From the NCBI GenBank assembly GCA_002720855.1, contig PBIN01000007.1, positions 1-64,000 of the forward strand: a stretch of DNA of 64,000 nucleotides. The letters are read 5' to 3'. Each line of letters opens with the position of its first letter. The stretch's first letter is position 1. The stretch is from Rhodospirillaceae bacterium (lineage in GTDB: Bacteria > Pseudomonadota > Alphaproteobacteria > MPNO01 > UBA2964). The position numbers and the translations under genes were made by a program. Shown here in pieces: positions 7,553-17,539 of the stretch. Under the pieces are notes generated by a model, which saw only the letters and a list, made by a program, of their open reading frames with translations, did no database searches and was not told the origin of the DNA.

Positions 7553-8920
7553 ATGAACTTTAGGTTGGTTATTCTCGGCCGGCCGAACGTCGGAAAGTCG
7601 ACACTCTTTAACAGGTTGTGTGGCGTTCGAGCGGCGCTGGTTGATCCGACACCGGGTGTCACCAGGGATCGGCGGACCGGTGAAGCAACTTTGGGTGATT
7701 TGCAGTTCGAAGTGATCGATACGGCTGGCCTCGAAGAGGGCCCTGAAGGGGTTCTGGAGGGTGCCATGCAAGACCAGACCCAAGCCGCAATCATGGATGC
7801 CGATGCTGCTTTGCTTGTAATTGATGCGCGCAGTGGCATCACTCCGGTCGATAGACATTTCGCCGATGTGCTTAGGAAAATCGATATCCCCGTTCTGTTG
7901 GTCGCAAACAAATGCGAAGGACAGGCAGGAACACCCGGTCTCTATGAAGCTTTTGAGTTAGGGCTGGGAGAGCCGACGGGTATATCGGCTGAACATGGTG
8001 AAGGGTTGGTCGATCTCTATGAAGTCATCGCGCCGCTTGTCGATGAAACACGGTCTGCGTCTGACGAAGTTGACGATAAATCGGGGGATCAACTTGAAGA
8101 AATCGACGGACCATTGCAAATGGCGATCGTCGGCAGACCCAATGTCGGCAAATCAACGCTATTAAACTGTTTGCTTGGGGAAAGCCGGGTCATCACGGGT
8201 CCAGAACCAGGCGTAACACGTGACGCAATTTCGGTAGACTGGAGTTGGCAGGGTAATCAAATCAAACTCTTTGACACAGCCGGCCTACGACGTCGTTCGC
8301 GGGTTCACGAAAAACTTGAAAAATTGTCCGCGGCGGACACATTGCGTGCGATTAAATTTGCGCATGTCGCTGTTTTGGTACTTGACGGAACTGTAATGGC
8401 CGAACGTCAGGACCTTTCGATCGCCGAACACGTTGTCGAAGAGGGCAGGGCATTGGTGATCGCGGTTAACAAGTGGGACCTGGTTGATGACCGAGCTTCC
8501 GCTTTGAGAAAGCTAAATGATCGCCTTGAAAGGTCTCTTCCGCAGGTGAGAGGTATCCCAATCGTGACATTGTCGGCTTTGACTGATCGTGGAACCGAAC
8601 GATTGATGCCAGCGGTAAAAGAAGCCTACGATATTTGGACAATCAGATTGCCGACCGGTCCATTAAACCGCTGGTTGGAAGATATCCTTGATTATCATCC
8701 GCCTCCCTTGGCAAAGGGACGCCGATTGCGCCTTCGATACATCACACAGGTTAAAGGTCGTCCGCCGACATTTGTGGTTTTTTCGAGCCGACCCGCAGAA
8801 TTCCCCGAATCTTATCGCCGCTATCTAATAAATAGCCTAAGAGAAACATTTGGTATTGAAGGCGTCCCCATCCGGTTAAATCTACGCGGTGGAAAAAATC
8901 CCTATGTTAAAGATGGTTGA
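7553..8920 (+). CDS. der: GTPase Der (EngA), ribosome assembly
   Basis: 455 residues, full length. Two GTPase domains in tandem: first G1 GRPNVGKSTLFNRL (about 9-22) with DTAGLEEG and NKCEG; second G1 GRPNVGKSTLLNCL (about 194-207) with DTAGLRRRSR and NKWDL. A C-terminal KH-like domain includes NRWLEDILDYHPPP and RLRYITQVKGRPPTFVVF. Der acts in maturation of the 50S subunit. It is only 4 bases after bamB and converges on the SDR gene. Confidence 0.97.
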   Translation: MNFRLVILGRPNVGKSTLFNRLCGVRAALVDPTPGVTRDRRTGEATLGDLQFEVIDTAGLEEGPEGVLEGAMQDQTQAAIMDADAALLVIDARSGITPVDRHFADVLRKIDIPVLLVANKCEGQAGTPGLYEAFELGLGEPTGISAEHGEGLVDLYEVIAPLVDETRSASDEVDDKSGDQLEEIDGPLQMAIVGRPNVGKSTLLNCLLGESRVITGPEPGVTRDAISVDWSWQGNQIKLFDTAGLRRRSRVHEKLEKLSAADTLRAIKFAHVAVLVLDGTVMAERQDLSIAEHVVEEGRALVIAVNKWDLVDDRASALRKLNDRLERSLPQVRGIPIVTLSALTDRGTERLMPAVKEAYDIWTIRLPTGPLNRWLEDILDYHPPPLAKGRRLRLRYITQVKGRPPTFVVFSSRPAEFPESYRRYLINSLRETFGIEGVPIRLNLRGGKNPYVKDG

Positions 8921-8934
8921 TCATGAACCGCTAA

Positions 8935-9654
8935 TTACGGAGTTAATAGTTGCGCGCTGTGTTTGCAGTTCACGTCGGCTAGGTCCACGAAAATATCGGT
9001 AATTTCTTCGGGAGCGGGAAGGGACATCGGGTCTTCTCCGGGATATGCGGATGCCCTCATGGATGTTCTAACCGCTCCCGGATTGATCAAATTGACCTTC
9101 AGTGCCGTTTCCGCCATTTCCTGAGCCCAGGTTATGACCATCGCCTCGAGGGCGGTTTTCGATATGGCGTAACCGCCCCAATATGCGCGTCCTCCTGCGA
9201 CACCCGTTGTAAGAAACATCGCCCGTCCTGCTTTTGAGGCAAGTAGAAGAGGTTGCAACGCTCGTATGAGACGCCAATTGGCGGTTAAATTTATGTCGAT
9301 AATCTGCTGCCAGCTTTCCGGTTCGATCTGGACAAGAGGTGTCATTTCACCAAGTAGACCGGCATTTCCAACTAGAATGTCCAATTTACCGAACCGACCC
9401 GCTATGGCCGGGGTAAGTTTGTCTATCTCTTCAAAATTTTCGAGGTCCAGTGGCACCAGCGTTGCCTGGGCATCCTGTCCTAATTCAGCACGGATGTCAT
9501 CGTCGACCTCTTCCAGCCCCGCGACAGTACGTGCCGTCAAAATGACTTTGGCGCCTTCTGCGGCGTACCGTTTTGCAACAGCGGCGCCTATACCTCGGGA
9601 GGCACCAGTTATTAGAGCGACACGTCCGGAAAGTCGCTGCTCGGTACCAGTCAT
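8935..9654 (-). CDS. Short-chain dehydrogenase/reductase
   Basis: 239 residues. Classical SDR: cofactor motif TGASRGIG (about 16-23), NAG in LVGNAGLL, catalytic Tyr and Lys in YAISK (about 162-166), with Thr-Thr at the position normally holding the catalytic Ser (FLTTGVAGG). The post-catalytic LINPGAVRT is typical. The substrate cannot be told. It starts one base after the purF stop, at the end of the dnaB-to-purF run, so it is probably the last gene of that transcript. Confidence 0.85.
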   Translation of the reverse strand: MTGTEQRLSGRVALITGASRGIGAAVAKRYAAEGAKVILTARTVAGLEEVDDDIRAELGQDAQATLVPLDLENFEEIDKLTPAIAGRFGKLDILVGNAGLLGEMTPLVQIEPESWQQIIDINLTANWRLIRALQPLLLASKAGRAMFLTTGVAGGRAYWGGYAISKTALEAMVITWAQEMAETALKVNLINPGAVRTSMRASAYPGEDPMSLPAPEEITDIFVDLADVNCKHSAQLLTP

Positions 9655-11121
9655 TTACGCGAGATTGGAGAGGAGGGACAGTTGCGGTGCCGTTTCGCCA
9701 TCTTCACGGTCAGTCAAGCTAACGGGGTATTCCCCTGTAAAGCAGGCATCGCAATATTGAGGGTCCTGATTGTCCCGACTGTCCAAATTCATCGCCCGGT
9801 AAAGCCCGTCAATCGATACAAATGCAAGAGAATCCGCATTCATAAATTCGCACATCTCGTCAACTGAATGTCGCGCAGCAAGAAGTTGTTCGCGTTCCGG
9901 CGTGTCAACACCATAAAAACAGGAATGCGTTGTCGGGGGACTTGCGATACGCATGTGCACCTCTTTGGCACCCGCATTCCGCATCATTTCGACGATTTTT
10001 ACCGAGGTCGTACCGCGCACAATACTGTCGTCGACAAGAACGACACGTTTTCCTTCGATCACCGCACGACTGGCATTATGTTTGAGTTTGACTCCCAGAT
10101 GTCTGATGTTGTCAGTCGGTTCAATAAAGGTCCGGCCAACGTAATGGTTTCGGATGATGCCCAACTCATAAGGTAATCCAGTTTCATTGGCGTAACCCAT
10201 CGCGCTTGGCACACCAGAGTCCGGAACAGGTATGACGACGTCTGCGGGGGCATGGCTTTCACGCGCGAGTTCAGCCCCAATACGTTTTCGCGCTTCATAA
10301 ACGCCGGCCCCGTCAACGATGCTGTCTGGCCGGGCAAAGTAAATATATTCGAACACGCACAGGCGTGAAGGGGTCCAGCCGAATGGTTTCAAGCTTGTCA
10401 GACCTTCTCGATCAATTACGACAACCTCGCCTGGAGCGACATCGCGAACGAAGTCTGCGCCAATAATGTCCAATGCGCAGCTTTCAGATGCCAGGACATG
10501 AGCACCGTCTAAGGACCCAAGTACGAGAGGGCGGACGCCCATCGGGTCTCTGACTCCGATCATTTGATTATCCGTCATCGCGACAAGGGAATAAGCACCT
10601 ACAATGCGTTTCAATGCGTCGATAAGGCGCTGAACCACAGAATCCTGATCGCTAATAGCAATCAAGTGGATGATAACTTCGGTGTCTGTCGTCGATTGAA
10701 ACAGGCAACCGCGCTTGACCAGATCGCGGTGAAGCATAGATGCGTTTGTAAGATTTCCGTTGTGTGCCAAAGCAAATCCGCCAGACTCGTATTCCGCAAA
10801 TAGAGGCTGGATATTTCTCTGCGCTGTTTCCCCCGTCGTTGAATAGCGATTGTGCCCGACAGCCAGTTTGCCCGGTAGACGTTTCATTACCGCTTCGCTG
10901 CTAAAGATATCGCCTACATGTCCGGGGGCCCGATGGCTGTGAAATTGCTTTCCGTCGTAGGTAACAATACCCGCAGCTTCCTGACCTCGGTGTTGTAAGG
11001 CATGTAAGCCAAGAGCTGTCAGTGCAGCAGAGTCCTCATGCCCGAAGACGCCGAAGACGCCACACTCTTCGCGCAATTTGTCGTCATCAAATGGATGCGT
11101 CGTCGTATTATTGACCGACAT
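9655..11121 (-). CDS. purF: Amidophosphoribosyltransferase
   Basis: 488 residues. It makes phosphoribosylamine from PRPP and glutamine, the first committed step of purine synthesis. After a short propeptide, the N-terminal nucleophile Cys is in EECGVFGVFG (about 19-28); HRGQEAAGI and HNRYSTTG follow in the glutaminase domain. The PRPP-binding loop VVLVDDSIVRGTTS (about 359-372) is in the C-terminal phosphoribosyltransferase domain. It overlaps the cvpA stop by one base; cvpA-purF is a common pairing. Confidence 0.97.
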   Translation of the reverse strand: MSVNNTTTHPFDDDKLREECGVFGVFGHEDSAALTALGLHALQHRGQEAAGIVTYDGKQFHSHRAPGHVGDIFSSEAVMKRLPGKLAVGHNRYSTTGETAQRNIQPLFAEYESGGFALAHNGNLTNASMLHRDLVKRGCLFQSTTDTEVIIHLIAISDQDSVVQRLIDALKRIVGAYSLVAMTDNQMIGVRDPMGVRPLVLGSLDGAHVLASESCALDIIGADFVRDVAPGEVVVIDREGLTSLKPFGWTPSRLCVFEYIYFARPDSIVDGAGVYEARKRIGAELARESHAPADVVIPVPDSGVPSAMGYANETGLPYELGIIRNHYVGRTFIEPTDNIRHLGVKLKHNASRAVIEGKRVVLVDDSIVRGTTSVKIVEMMRNAGAKEVHMRIASPPTTHSCFYGVDTPEREQLLAARHSVDEMCEFMNADSLAFVSIDGLYRAMNLDSRDNQDPQYCDACFTGEYPVSLTDREDGETAPQLSLLSNLA

Positions 11122-11768
11122 TATTGCTGCCCTTTGAAAAGGCGGTCCATTTCCCGTCTTTCCTGTTTGTTATAGCCATCTCGCTCCGTATTTGTCGGTT
11201 TCTTGGTCTCTGGAGTCACAAGCTTTTCGAATTCTTGTTTTAGGTTCAGATCTGAATTGCCACTGGTTAACGGCGACGAGACCCACCCGTCGGGAGCAAG
11301 TCTTTGCAGTTGGCCAGCACTCCATTGCAAAAGGGGACGGGATTTTGATTCTTGCAGCCATTGCGGTTGTTTCTCTGTTTCACTGGGTACGTCCATGGCC
11401 CAGACCATTCCAATATACCCTAATGAAACGATTACCGCACCAAGACCGAGTCCAAAAACAAGACCAATTGAACGATCTAATGCGCTGAGACCACTTGCGC
11501 GAACCTGCTTTCCGATTGCATGGCTGATCATTGTGAAAATTATAAGTGAACCAAGAAAAACAGCGAGGCCGGCTGCACCATCGGCAAGGATTTCCATCGA
11601 AATCCAATTTCTCGCAAATGGTTGGACGTAATGGAAAAGATACATTGTGGAGAAAATTGCACCGACCCAGCCTAGTAAAGCCAATACGACGCGGACAAAA
11701 CCCATCGAAAAAGCAGCTAATCCAGCAAGGGTGATAATGCTGATTACAGTGATATCTAAAAGATTCAT
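11121..11768 (-). CDS. cvpA: CvpA family membrane protein
   Basis: 215 residues with four hydrophobic segments in the first 130 residues (for example VISIITLAGLAAFSMGFVR and FGLGLGAVIVSLGYIGMVW), the CvpA fold. The C-terminal 80 residues are hydrophilic and basic. CvpA was named for colicin V production and is needed for envelope integrity in some enterobacteria; its biochemical role is not settled. It overlaps radA by 4 bases (ATGA) and purF by 1. Confidence 0.9.
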   Translation of the reverse strand: MNLLDITVISIITLAGLAAFSMGFVRVVLALLGWVGAIFSTMYLFHYVQPFARNWISMEILADGAAGLAVFLGSLIIFTMISHAIGKQVRASGLSALDRSIGLVFGLGLGAVIVSLGYIGMVWAMDVPSETEKQPQWLQESKSRPLLQWSAGQLQRLAPDGWVSSPLTSGNSDLNLKQEFEKLVTPETKKPTNTERDGYNKQERREMDRLFKGQQ

Positions 11769-13165
11769 ACTGCACCCAAACGCTTGCTGGATTGATCAGT
11801 GTTGTCAGATAGCAGATCGATGAGTCCCCGCAAATGTTCAATCGCGTTGGATTGGAATCCAATATCAATTTGTTGCTTTTTCTTTCCCTCCTGTCCAGGC
11901 GTGTAGCACCGGCTAAAACCCAGCTTTTGAGCCTCTTTCAAGCGAAGATCGGCCTGTCCAACTGGGCGTACCTCGCCAGAGAGTCCAACTTCACCAAATA
12001 CAACAGAATCGGATGGTAAAGGTTCGTCGTTTAAGGCGGAAATTAGAGCGGCGGCAACAGCCAGATCGGCAGCCGGCTCCGACACTCTCAAACCACCGGC
12101 TACATTCAAATAGACATCCTTCCCGGCGAATGAAATACCGCAACGGGCTTCCAGTACCGCGAGGACCATGGAAAGCCGGCCAGTGTCCCAACCAACAACC
12201 GCACGCCGCGGTGTTCCCAATGAGCTTGGTGCGACCAAAGCCTGAATTTCCACAAGGACCGGACGGCTTCCCTCGATGCCGGCAAAAACCGTGGCACCGC
12301 TAATGTCACCGCGTCTCTGTGCGAGAAAGAGAGCTGATGGATTCTCAACTTCCATAAGTCCCGTTTCCGTCATCTCAAAGACCCCGATTTCGTCTGTTGG
12401 GCCGAATCGATTCTTGATTGCGCGGAGTATTCGGAACTGGTGACCGCGATCACCCTCAAAATACAAGACGGTATCGACCATATGTTCAAGAACTCTGGGG
12501 CCGGCAATAGTTCCCTCTTTCGTTACATGGCCGACAATCAGGAGGCTAAAACCACGACGCTTGGCAATACGAATGAGTTCTTGTGCGCTTGTCCGAACCT
12601 GGGCAACTGTTCCAGGTGCAGAATCAAGCGAATCAATAAACATTGTCTGGATGGAATCGATAACGACGACACCCACCTTACTACTCTTTTCCAATGTGGT
12701 GATAAGATCACGGACGCTGGTTGCTGCAGCCAGGGAAACATCTTTTTCCTCCAAACCTAAGCGACGAGCGCGCATTCGGATCTGATCAACGGATTCTTCG
12801 CCAGAAACATAGATGCAGCTGTTTTTCGCCGACAACATACCGACAACCTGAAGCAATAATGTTGACTTTCCGATCCCCGGGTCGCCGCCCACTAGAATGG
12901 CGGACCCTGGGACGAGACCACCACCGCACACCCTGTCAAACTCTTTGACGGTGCTGACAAGGCGTGGTGCCTCTTCAGATGCGCCTTGGAGTCCGACAAA
13001 CTCGATTGCATTTCCTTTACCTTTACCGAGGCCTTTCGGGACGGCTTCAACGCCTTTTTCTTCGATGATGGTATTCCATTCACCGCAGCTGTCACATTGC
13101 CCCGCCCATTTTCCATAGGACGTACCACAGTTTTGACAGGTGTAACTCGTGTTGCGTTTAGCCAA
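11765..13165 (-). CDS. radA: DNA repair protein RadA
   Basis: Start placed at TTG 13165, giving the family N-terminus M-AKRNTSYTC; AAGGG lies 8 bases before it. A TTG at 13192 would add nine unusual residues. 466 residues. A C4 zinc finger (YTCQNCG, QCDSCGEW), a RecA-like ATPase with Walker A GGDPGIGKST, the RadA-specific KNRFG motif (AIKNRFGPTDEIG) and a C-terminal Lon-like domain. RadA drives branch migration in recombination. It overlaps cvpA by 4 bases and lies 42 bases after mlaF. Confidence 0.96.
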   Translation of the reverse strand: MAKRNTSYTCQNCGTSYGKWAGQCDSCGEWNTIIEEKGVEAVPKGLGKGKGNAIEFVGLQGASEEAPRLVSTVKEFDRVCGGGLVPGSAILVGGDPGIGKSTLLLQVVGMLSAKNSCIYVSGEESVDQIRMRARRLGLEEKDVSLAAATSVRDLITTLEKSSKVGVVVIDSIQTMFIDSLDSAPGTVAQVRTSAQELIRIAKRRGFSLLIVGHVTKEGTIAGPRVLEHMVDTVLYFEGDRGHQFRILRAIKNRFGPTDEIGVFEMTETGLMEVENPSALFLAQRRGDISGATVFAGIEGSRPVLVEIQALVAPSSLGTPRRAVVGWDTGRLSMVLAVLEARCGISFAGKDVYLNVAGGLRVSEPAADLAVAAALISALNDEPLPSDSVVFGEVGLSGEVRPVGQADLRLKEAQKLGFSRCYTPGQEGKKKQQIDIGFQSNAIEHLRGLIDLLSDNTDQSSKRLGAV

Positions 13166-13207
13166 CCAATTGGCCCTTCGTAATTGGTTCAAGAAACGAT
13201 ATCCGCA

Positions 13208-13987
13208 TTAGCCTGCGCGGACATCCATCTGTATTGGACCCTCTGCTCTTCCGTGAATAAATTGATCCACGAACTCGTTGCCGCTGTCGTCAATCTCGTC
13301 TACCCGACCAGCCCAGATAATTTTCCCCTTATAAATCATCGCAATTCGATCGGCGATTTTTCGGGCACTTGCCATGTCATGCGTAATGGAAAGGGCAGTA
13401 GCCCCCAGTTGTTTCACGCGTTCGACAATTAAGTCATTGATAACATCGCCCATTATTGGGTCCAGACCAGTCGTTGGTTCATCGAAAAAAATGATTTCAG
13501 GCTCAGTAGCGATTGCCCGTGCTAGTCCAACGCGTTTGCGCATGCCGCCGGAGAGCTCAGCAGGAGACAATTTCCCAATGTCCGGTGCGAGCCCTACATC
13601 GGACAGCTTGGCGACTGCGATTTCCCTGGCCTCATTCCGTTTCATGCCACCGCCTTCAATCAAACCGAAAGCGACATTTTCCCATACTGAAAGGCTGTCA
13701 AATAGTGCTGCGTTTTGAAAAAGCATGCCGATTTTATTCAGAACGGTCTCTCGGTCAGGCCAACTCATGCCAACCGTTTCTTCACCATCGACCTTAATGC
13801 TGCCATTTTCAGGCGTCAGAAGCCCGAGGATGTTTTTAAGTAAAACTGATTTTCCTGTTCCCGACCCTCCAATGACGACAACGGACTCTCCCTCAGCAAT
13901 TTCAAGATTGAGGCCGTCGAGAACTGTTTTTTGACCGAAGCCCTTGTGGAGCTCGGAAATCTCAATTTTTGGGATTGGATTCGCCAT
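13208..13987 (-). CDS. mlaF: Lipid-asymmetry ABC transporter ATPase (MlaF-like)
   Basis: 259 residues. Walker A GGSGTGKS (about 39-46), signature LSGGMRKRVGLARA (about 142-155), Walker B IIFFDEPTTGLDP and the H-loop in SITHDM. The close partner mlaE lies 2 bases upstream on the same strand, so these form an MlaE2F2-type inner-membrane phospholipid transport core. No mlaD or mlaB lies beside them; an MlaC-like gene is 45 kb away (58388). Confidence 0.9.
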   Translation of the reverse strand: MANPIPKIEISELHKGFGQKTVLDGLNLEIAEGESVVVIGGSGTGKSVLLKNILGLLTPENGSIKVDGEETVGMSWPDRETVLNKIGMLFQNAALFDSLSVWENVAFGLIEGGGMKRNEAREIAVAKLSDVGLAPDIGKLSPAELSGGMRKRVGLARAIATEPEIIFFDEPTTGLDPIMGDVINDLIVERVKQLGATALSITHDMASARKIADRIAMIYKGKIIWAGRVDEIDDSGNEFVDQFIHGRAEGPIQMDVRAG

Positions 13988-13989
13988 AT

Positions 13990-14763
13990 TCAGATCGCAA
14001 AAAAGAGTTCAGTAATCATGTAATTAAAGGCCAGGATCAACACCGAGGCCGATACAACGGCATTGGTCGTTGCAGCACCAACGCCCTGGGCGCCACCTCG
14101 AGAATGATACCCGTGGTAACAGCCCATTAATGAAATCAAAAAGCCAAATACGGCTGCTTTTACCAGTCCCGAAATAACGTCCAATGGCTCGAGAATATCC
14201 CAGGTTCTTTCAAGATATACCGTCGGGTTAAAGCCGAGTTTGTAGATGCTAACCAGGTATCCGCCAAAAACGCCGATGATGTCAGCGACAAGAACGAGTA
14301 CGGGCAACATCAGAACGCCTGCAATAAGACGCGGTGCTACCAAATACTTGAAGGGGTTAGTTGAAAGTGTCGTAAGTGCATCGATTTGTTCAGTGACACT
14401 CATTGTGCCGATTTCTGCTGCCATCGCGGCGCCGATGCGGCCTGAAACCATCAACCCCGCCAACACTGGTGCAAGTTCGCGGGTAATCGATAGGACGACC
14501 ACACTCGCAATTGCGCCTTCTGCATTGAATCGGGCGAATCCGGTGTAGCTCTGAAGTGCTAGCACCATGCCGGTAAAAATTGCGGTTAGTCCGACGACCG
14601 GCAGAGAGTAATAACCAATCTCGATCAATTGCCGGCCAAGTAAGCGTCCATAAAACGGAGGTACGAAACAATGAAAGACAGCGCGTCCTGTAAACATGGA
14701 AAGGCGCCCTATCGTCGCAAAGAACGCTATTGTTGTCCGGCCGATCGATGCTAAAGGGTTCAT
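13990..14763 (-). CDS. mlaE: Lipid-asymmetry ABC transporter permease (MlaE-like)
   Basis: 257 residues, with about five to six membrane helices. The family core GLTAIFTGMVLALQSYTG (about 58-75), the region RELAPVLAGLMVSGRIGAAM (about 94-113) and EIGTMSVTEQIDALTTL match MlaE/DUF140 permeases. It starts 9 bases after alr and is followed immediately by mlaF. It would pass phospholipids between the inner membrane and a periplasmic partner. Confidence 0.9.
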   Translation of the reverse strand: MNPLASIGRTTIAFFATIGRLSMFTGRAVFHCFVPPFYGRLLGRQLIEIGYYSLPVVGLTAIFTGMVLALQSYTGFARFNAEGAIASVVVLSITRELAPVLAGLMVSGRIGAAMAAEIGTMSVTEQIDALTTLSTNPFKYLVAPRLIAGVLMLPVLVLVADIIGVFGGYLVSIYKLGFNPTVYLERTWDILEPLDVISGLVKAAVFGFLISLMGCYHGYHSRGGAQGVGAATTNAVVSASVLILAFNYMITELFFAI

Positions 14764-14772
14764 TATCTAGGT

Positions 14773-15885
14773 TTAACCAATGTAATTGCGGGAATATCGA
14801 GCGCCCAAAGCTGTCAGAATTTCGTACCCGATGGTGCCGGCGTCGGTAGCAACGTCATCGACTGAATTGTTAGGTCCGATTATATCGATATACGTGCCGG
14901 GTCCACATTGCGCATCCGGTACATCCGTAATGTCGAAGGTTACGAGGTCCATAGATATTCTTCCGACAATCGGAACACGCGTCGTCCCAATATAGCCGCA
15001 TCCACTATTGCCAAGCGTCCGGAAATATCCGTCTCCATAGCCTAATGCTACCGTTGCCAATCTGGATTTGCGCGCTGTTTTATACGTGGCACCATAGCCA
15101 ACGGTCGAATTAGTGTCAACGACACGAGTTTGTATGATTTTCCCTTTTAAATTAATGACTTGCCCAATGTTATTCGACTCGTTTTTAATCGGTTGGAGGC
15201 CGTATATCGCCGCTCCGGGCCGTACCAAATCATAATGAAAATCGGACCCCAGAAATATGCCTGCAGAATTCGCGAGGCTTGATCTCGCTCTGGGTAAACG
15301 CTGCCGAATTTTATCGAATAATTGGCGCTGTTCTTGGTTCATTTTATCGGAACGCTCATCAGCACAGGCGAGGTGGCTCATAAAATGGGATACTGCAATT
15401 CCTGTTGCCGTTTCCGGATTTTCCACGAGAAAATCCAGTTCGTTGCTATCCAATCCTAGCCGGGACATGCCGGTATCGATATTTATGATTGCTTCGCAAG
15501 GGTCGCTGCTGTTTTTTCCAAATATTGACCAGCGTTCGATCTCGGAAATGCTATTCAGCACCGGGGTAATTTTGTACCGGCCGAGATCATTCTCTGAACC
15601 TTCAGAGATTCCGTTGAATACATAAATTTTCGGATAAATGTCGCGTTCCTCAAGTGTAGAACGAAGGCCGATTGCTTCGTCCAAAAGAGCAACAAAAAAG
15701 ACCTCGCACCCTGCCTCCGCAAGTCGGCCAGCTACCGGCGCCATTCCCAATCCGTAGGCGTCAGACTTTACGACTGCGCTACAAACGCACCCGTCGGCCA
15801 GCTGACTTTTAAGATACGCGTAGTTTTCCGCCAACACGTTCAGATCTACCGTAAGGACAGCTCCGGCGCGCTCGGCTGAATCCAT
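14773..15885 (-). CDS. alr: Alanine racemase
   Basis: 370 residues. This PLP enzyme makes D-alanine for peptidoglycan. The PLP lysine is in AVVKSDAYGLG (about 38-48, Lys 41) and the second catalytic base is the Tyr in VGYGATYKT (about 265); RISMDLVTFDITD and DIIGPNNSVDDVA match the C-terminal beta domain. It lies 2 bases after dnaB and 9 before mlaE in the minus-strand run; dnaB-alr is a frequent neighbour pair. Confidence 0.96.
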   Translation of the reverse strand: MDSAERAGAVLTVDLNVLAENYAYLKSQLADGCVCSAVVKSDAYGLGMAPVAGRLAEAGCEVFFVALLDEAIGLRSTLEERDIYPKIYVFNGISEGSENDLGRYKITPVLNSISEIERWSIFGKNSSDPCEAIINIDTGMSRLGLDSNELDFLVENPETATGIAVSHFMSHLACADERSDKMNQEQRQLFDKIRQRLPRARSSLANSAGIFLGSDFHYDLVRPGAAIYGLQPIKNESNNIGQVINLKGKIIQTRVVDTNSTVGYGATYKTARKSRLATVALGYGDGYFRTLGNSGCGYIGTTRVPIVGRISMDLVTFDITDVPDAQCGPGTYIDIIGPNNSVDDVATDAGTIGYEILTALGARYSRNYIG

Positions 15886-15887
15886 GA

Positions 15888-17399
15888 CTAGGCGTAATCG
15901 TCTTCTGGCATATAATCGGATCTGGCCAAATCGCCAAATTTGGTGAGCAACCCGTTGAAGTGGAGCAAGGCGCGGCCCGTTGGGCCATGACGCTGTTTGG
16001 CAACGATAACTTCAGCAATATTATGAACTTTATCTATTTCTTCCATCCACAAAGCATGTTCCGGCGTCCCTTCGCGAGGTTCTCGCCGAGCTACATAATA
16101 TTCTTCGCGGAAGATAAACATCACGACATCCGCATCTTGCTCAATTGATCCCGATTCCCTCAGGTCGGATAATTGGGGACGTTTGTCGTCGCGTTGTTCT
16201 ACCTGGCGAGATAATTGTGAGAGCGCCAGTACAGGCACATCTAGCTCTTTAGCCAGTGTTTTTAAGCCACGTGTGATTTCAGAAATTTCCTGGACACGAT
16301 TGTCCTGACGGGAATTGCTGCCATTTAACAGCTGAAGATAGTCCACCACGATCATTCCCAGCCCATGTTGCCTTTTTAGCCGGCGGGCTCTTGTCCGGAG
16401 CGCGGAGACAGTGAGGGCAGGGGTGTCATCGATAAAAATGGGCGCCCGCTGCAATTCGTGCGATGCCTGAACCAGCTGTCCAAACTCAGTGTTGCCCAAC
16501 TTACCACGCCTAATGAGATCTGAACCGACGCCAGATTCCTCAGCCAGGATCCTGGTAGCGAGCTGCTCAGCGGACATTTCCAATGAAAAGAACCCAACGA
16601 CCGCACCGTCAACGATGCTCTCATTGCCGAAATCGTCCGTCTCCCGTTTGACGTTCTTTGCCGCATGAAAGGCAATATTGGTTGCAAGAGCAGTTTTGCC
16701 CATCGATGGGCGTCCCGCCACTATAATTAGATCCGACGAATGAAGGCCACCGAGCAGGTTGTCCAAATCGGTTAGCCCGGTACCGACGCCGGTTAATTTG
16801 CCGTCCCTTTTATACGCCGCTTCAGCCTGTTGAACGGCAACGGTCAAAACCGAGGCAAAATCCTTGAAGCCACCTTGATAATCCCCAGCAGTAGCCAGGT
16901 CATAGAGACGCTGTTCAGTACGTTCAATTTGGTTGAGTGCGGCGTCGTCAATCTCAGGATCATACGCTTCGTTGACGGTGTCCTCACCAAGTCCGATTAA
17001 TTGTCTGCGGAGGTATAGATCGTGAATGGTTTGTCCATAATCGCGGGCGTTTATAACGGTAACCGCACTGGCCGCCAGGCGCGCTAGATAGGCGTGCCCC
17101 CCCAAATCCGCGAGGCCTTCGTCACCTTCGAAGAAAAATTGCAGGGTTGTCGGGTTCGCCTCTTGGCCGCGTTCGATCTGCTTACCAATTGTTTCAAAAA
17201 TACGCCCATGCGCCAGATTTACGAAATGTTCGGGGCGAACGAAATCTGAAACCTGTTCGAAGGCCCGGTTGTTCACAAGGATCGCGCCCAGCAATGCCTG
17301 CTCAGCCTCAAGGTTTGATGGCGGACTGCGCCAGCCTAGCTGCCCATCTTCATTGCTATGCAGCGTTGCGACGGTGCCGGGTTGAGCGCTTGGTTCCAT
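15888..17399 (-). CDS. dnaB: Replicative DNA helicase DnaB
   Basis: 503 residues. The N-terminal domain contains PPSNLEAEQALLGAIL and the RecA-like C-domain has Walker A GRPSMGKTALA (about 218-228) and a Walker B region GLGMIVVDYLQLL; QLSRQVEQRDDKRPQLSDLR is the arginine-finger side. It is the ring helicase of the replication fork. It is the first gene of the run dnaB-alr-mlaE-mlaF-radA-cvpA-purF-SDR. A consensus DnaA box lies 141 bases upstream of its start. Confidence 0.97.
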   Translation of the reverse strand: MEPSAQPGTVATLHSNEDGQLGWRSPPSNLEAEQALLGAILVNNRAFEQVSDFVRPEHFVNLAHGRIFETIGKQIERGQEANPTTLQFFFEGDEGLADLGGHAYLARLAASAVTVINARDYGQTIHDLYLRRQLIGLGEDTVNEAYDPEIDDAALNQIERTEQRLYDLATAGDYQGGFKDFASVLTVAVQQAEAAYKRDGKLTGVGTGLTDLDNLLGGLHSSDLIIVAGRPSMGKTALATNIAFHAAKNVKRETDDFGNESIVDGAVVGFFSLEMSAEQLATRILAEESGVGSDLIRRGKLGNTEFGQLVQASHELQRAPIFIDDTPALTVSALRTRARRLKRQHGLGMIVVDYLQLLNGSNSRQDNRVQEISEITRGLKTLAKELDVPVLALSQLSRQVEQRDDKRPQLSDLRESGSIEQDADVVMFIFREEYYVARREPREGTPEHALWMEEIDKVHNIAEVIVAKQRHGPTGRALLHFNGLLTKFGDLARSDYMPEDDYA

Positions 17400-17539
17400 A
17401 ATCTAGCCTGTCTGTAAATGTGAAGGGCTGAGACTATCCGAAGCCTTTCTGACATTCTTCCAGAATTATAATGGCTCCGTGAAATAATTTTCCGAATCAG
17501 GTGAATGTTGGGGACAAGCCAACCTGATCGCGATTTAGC

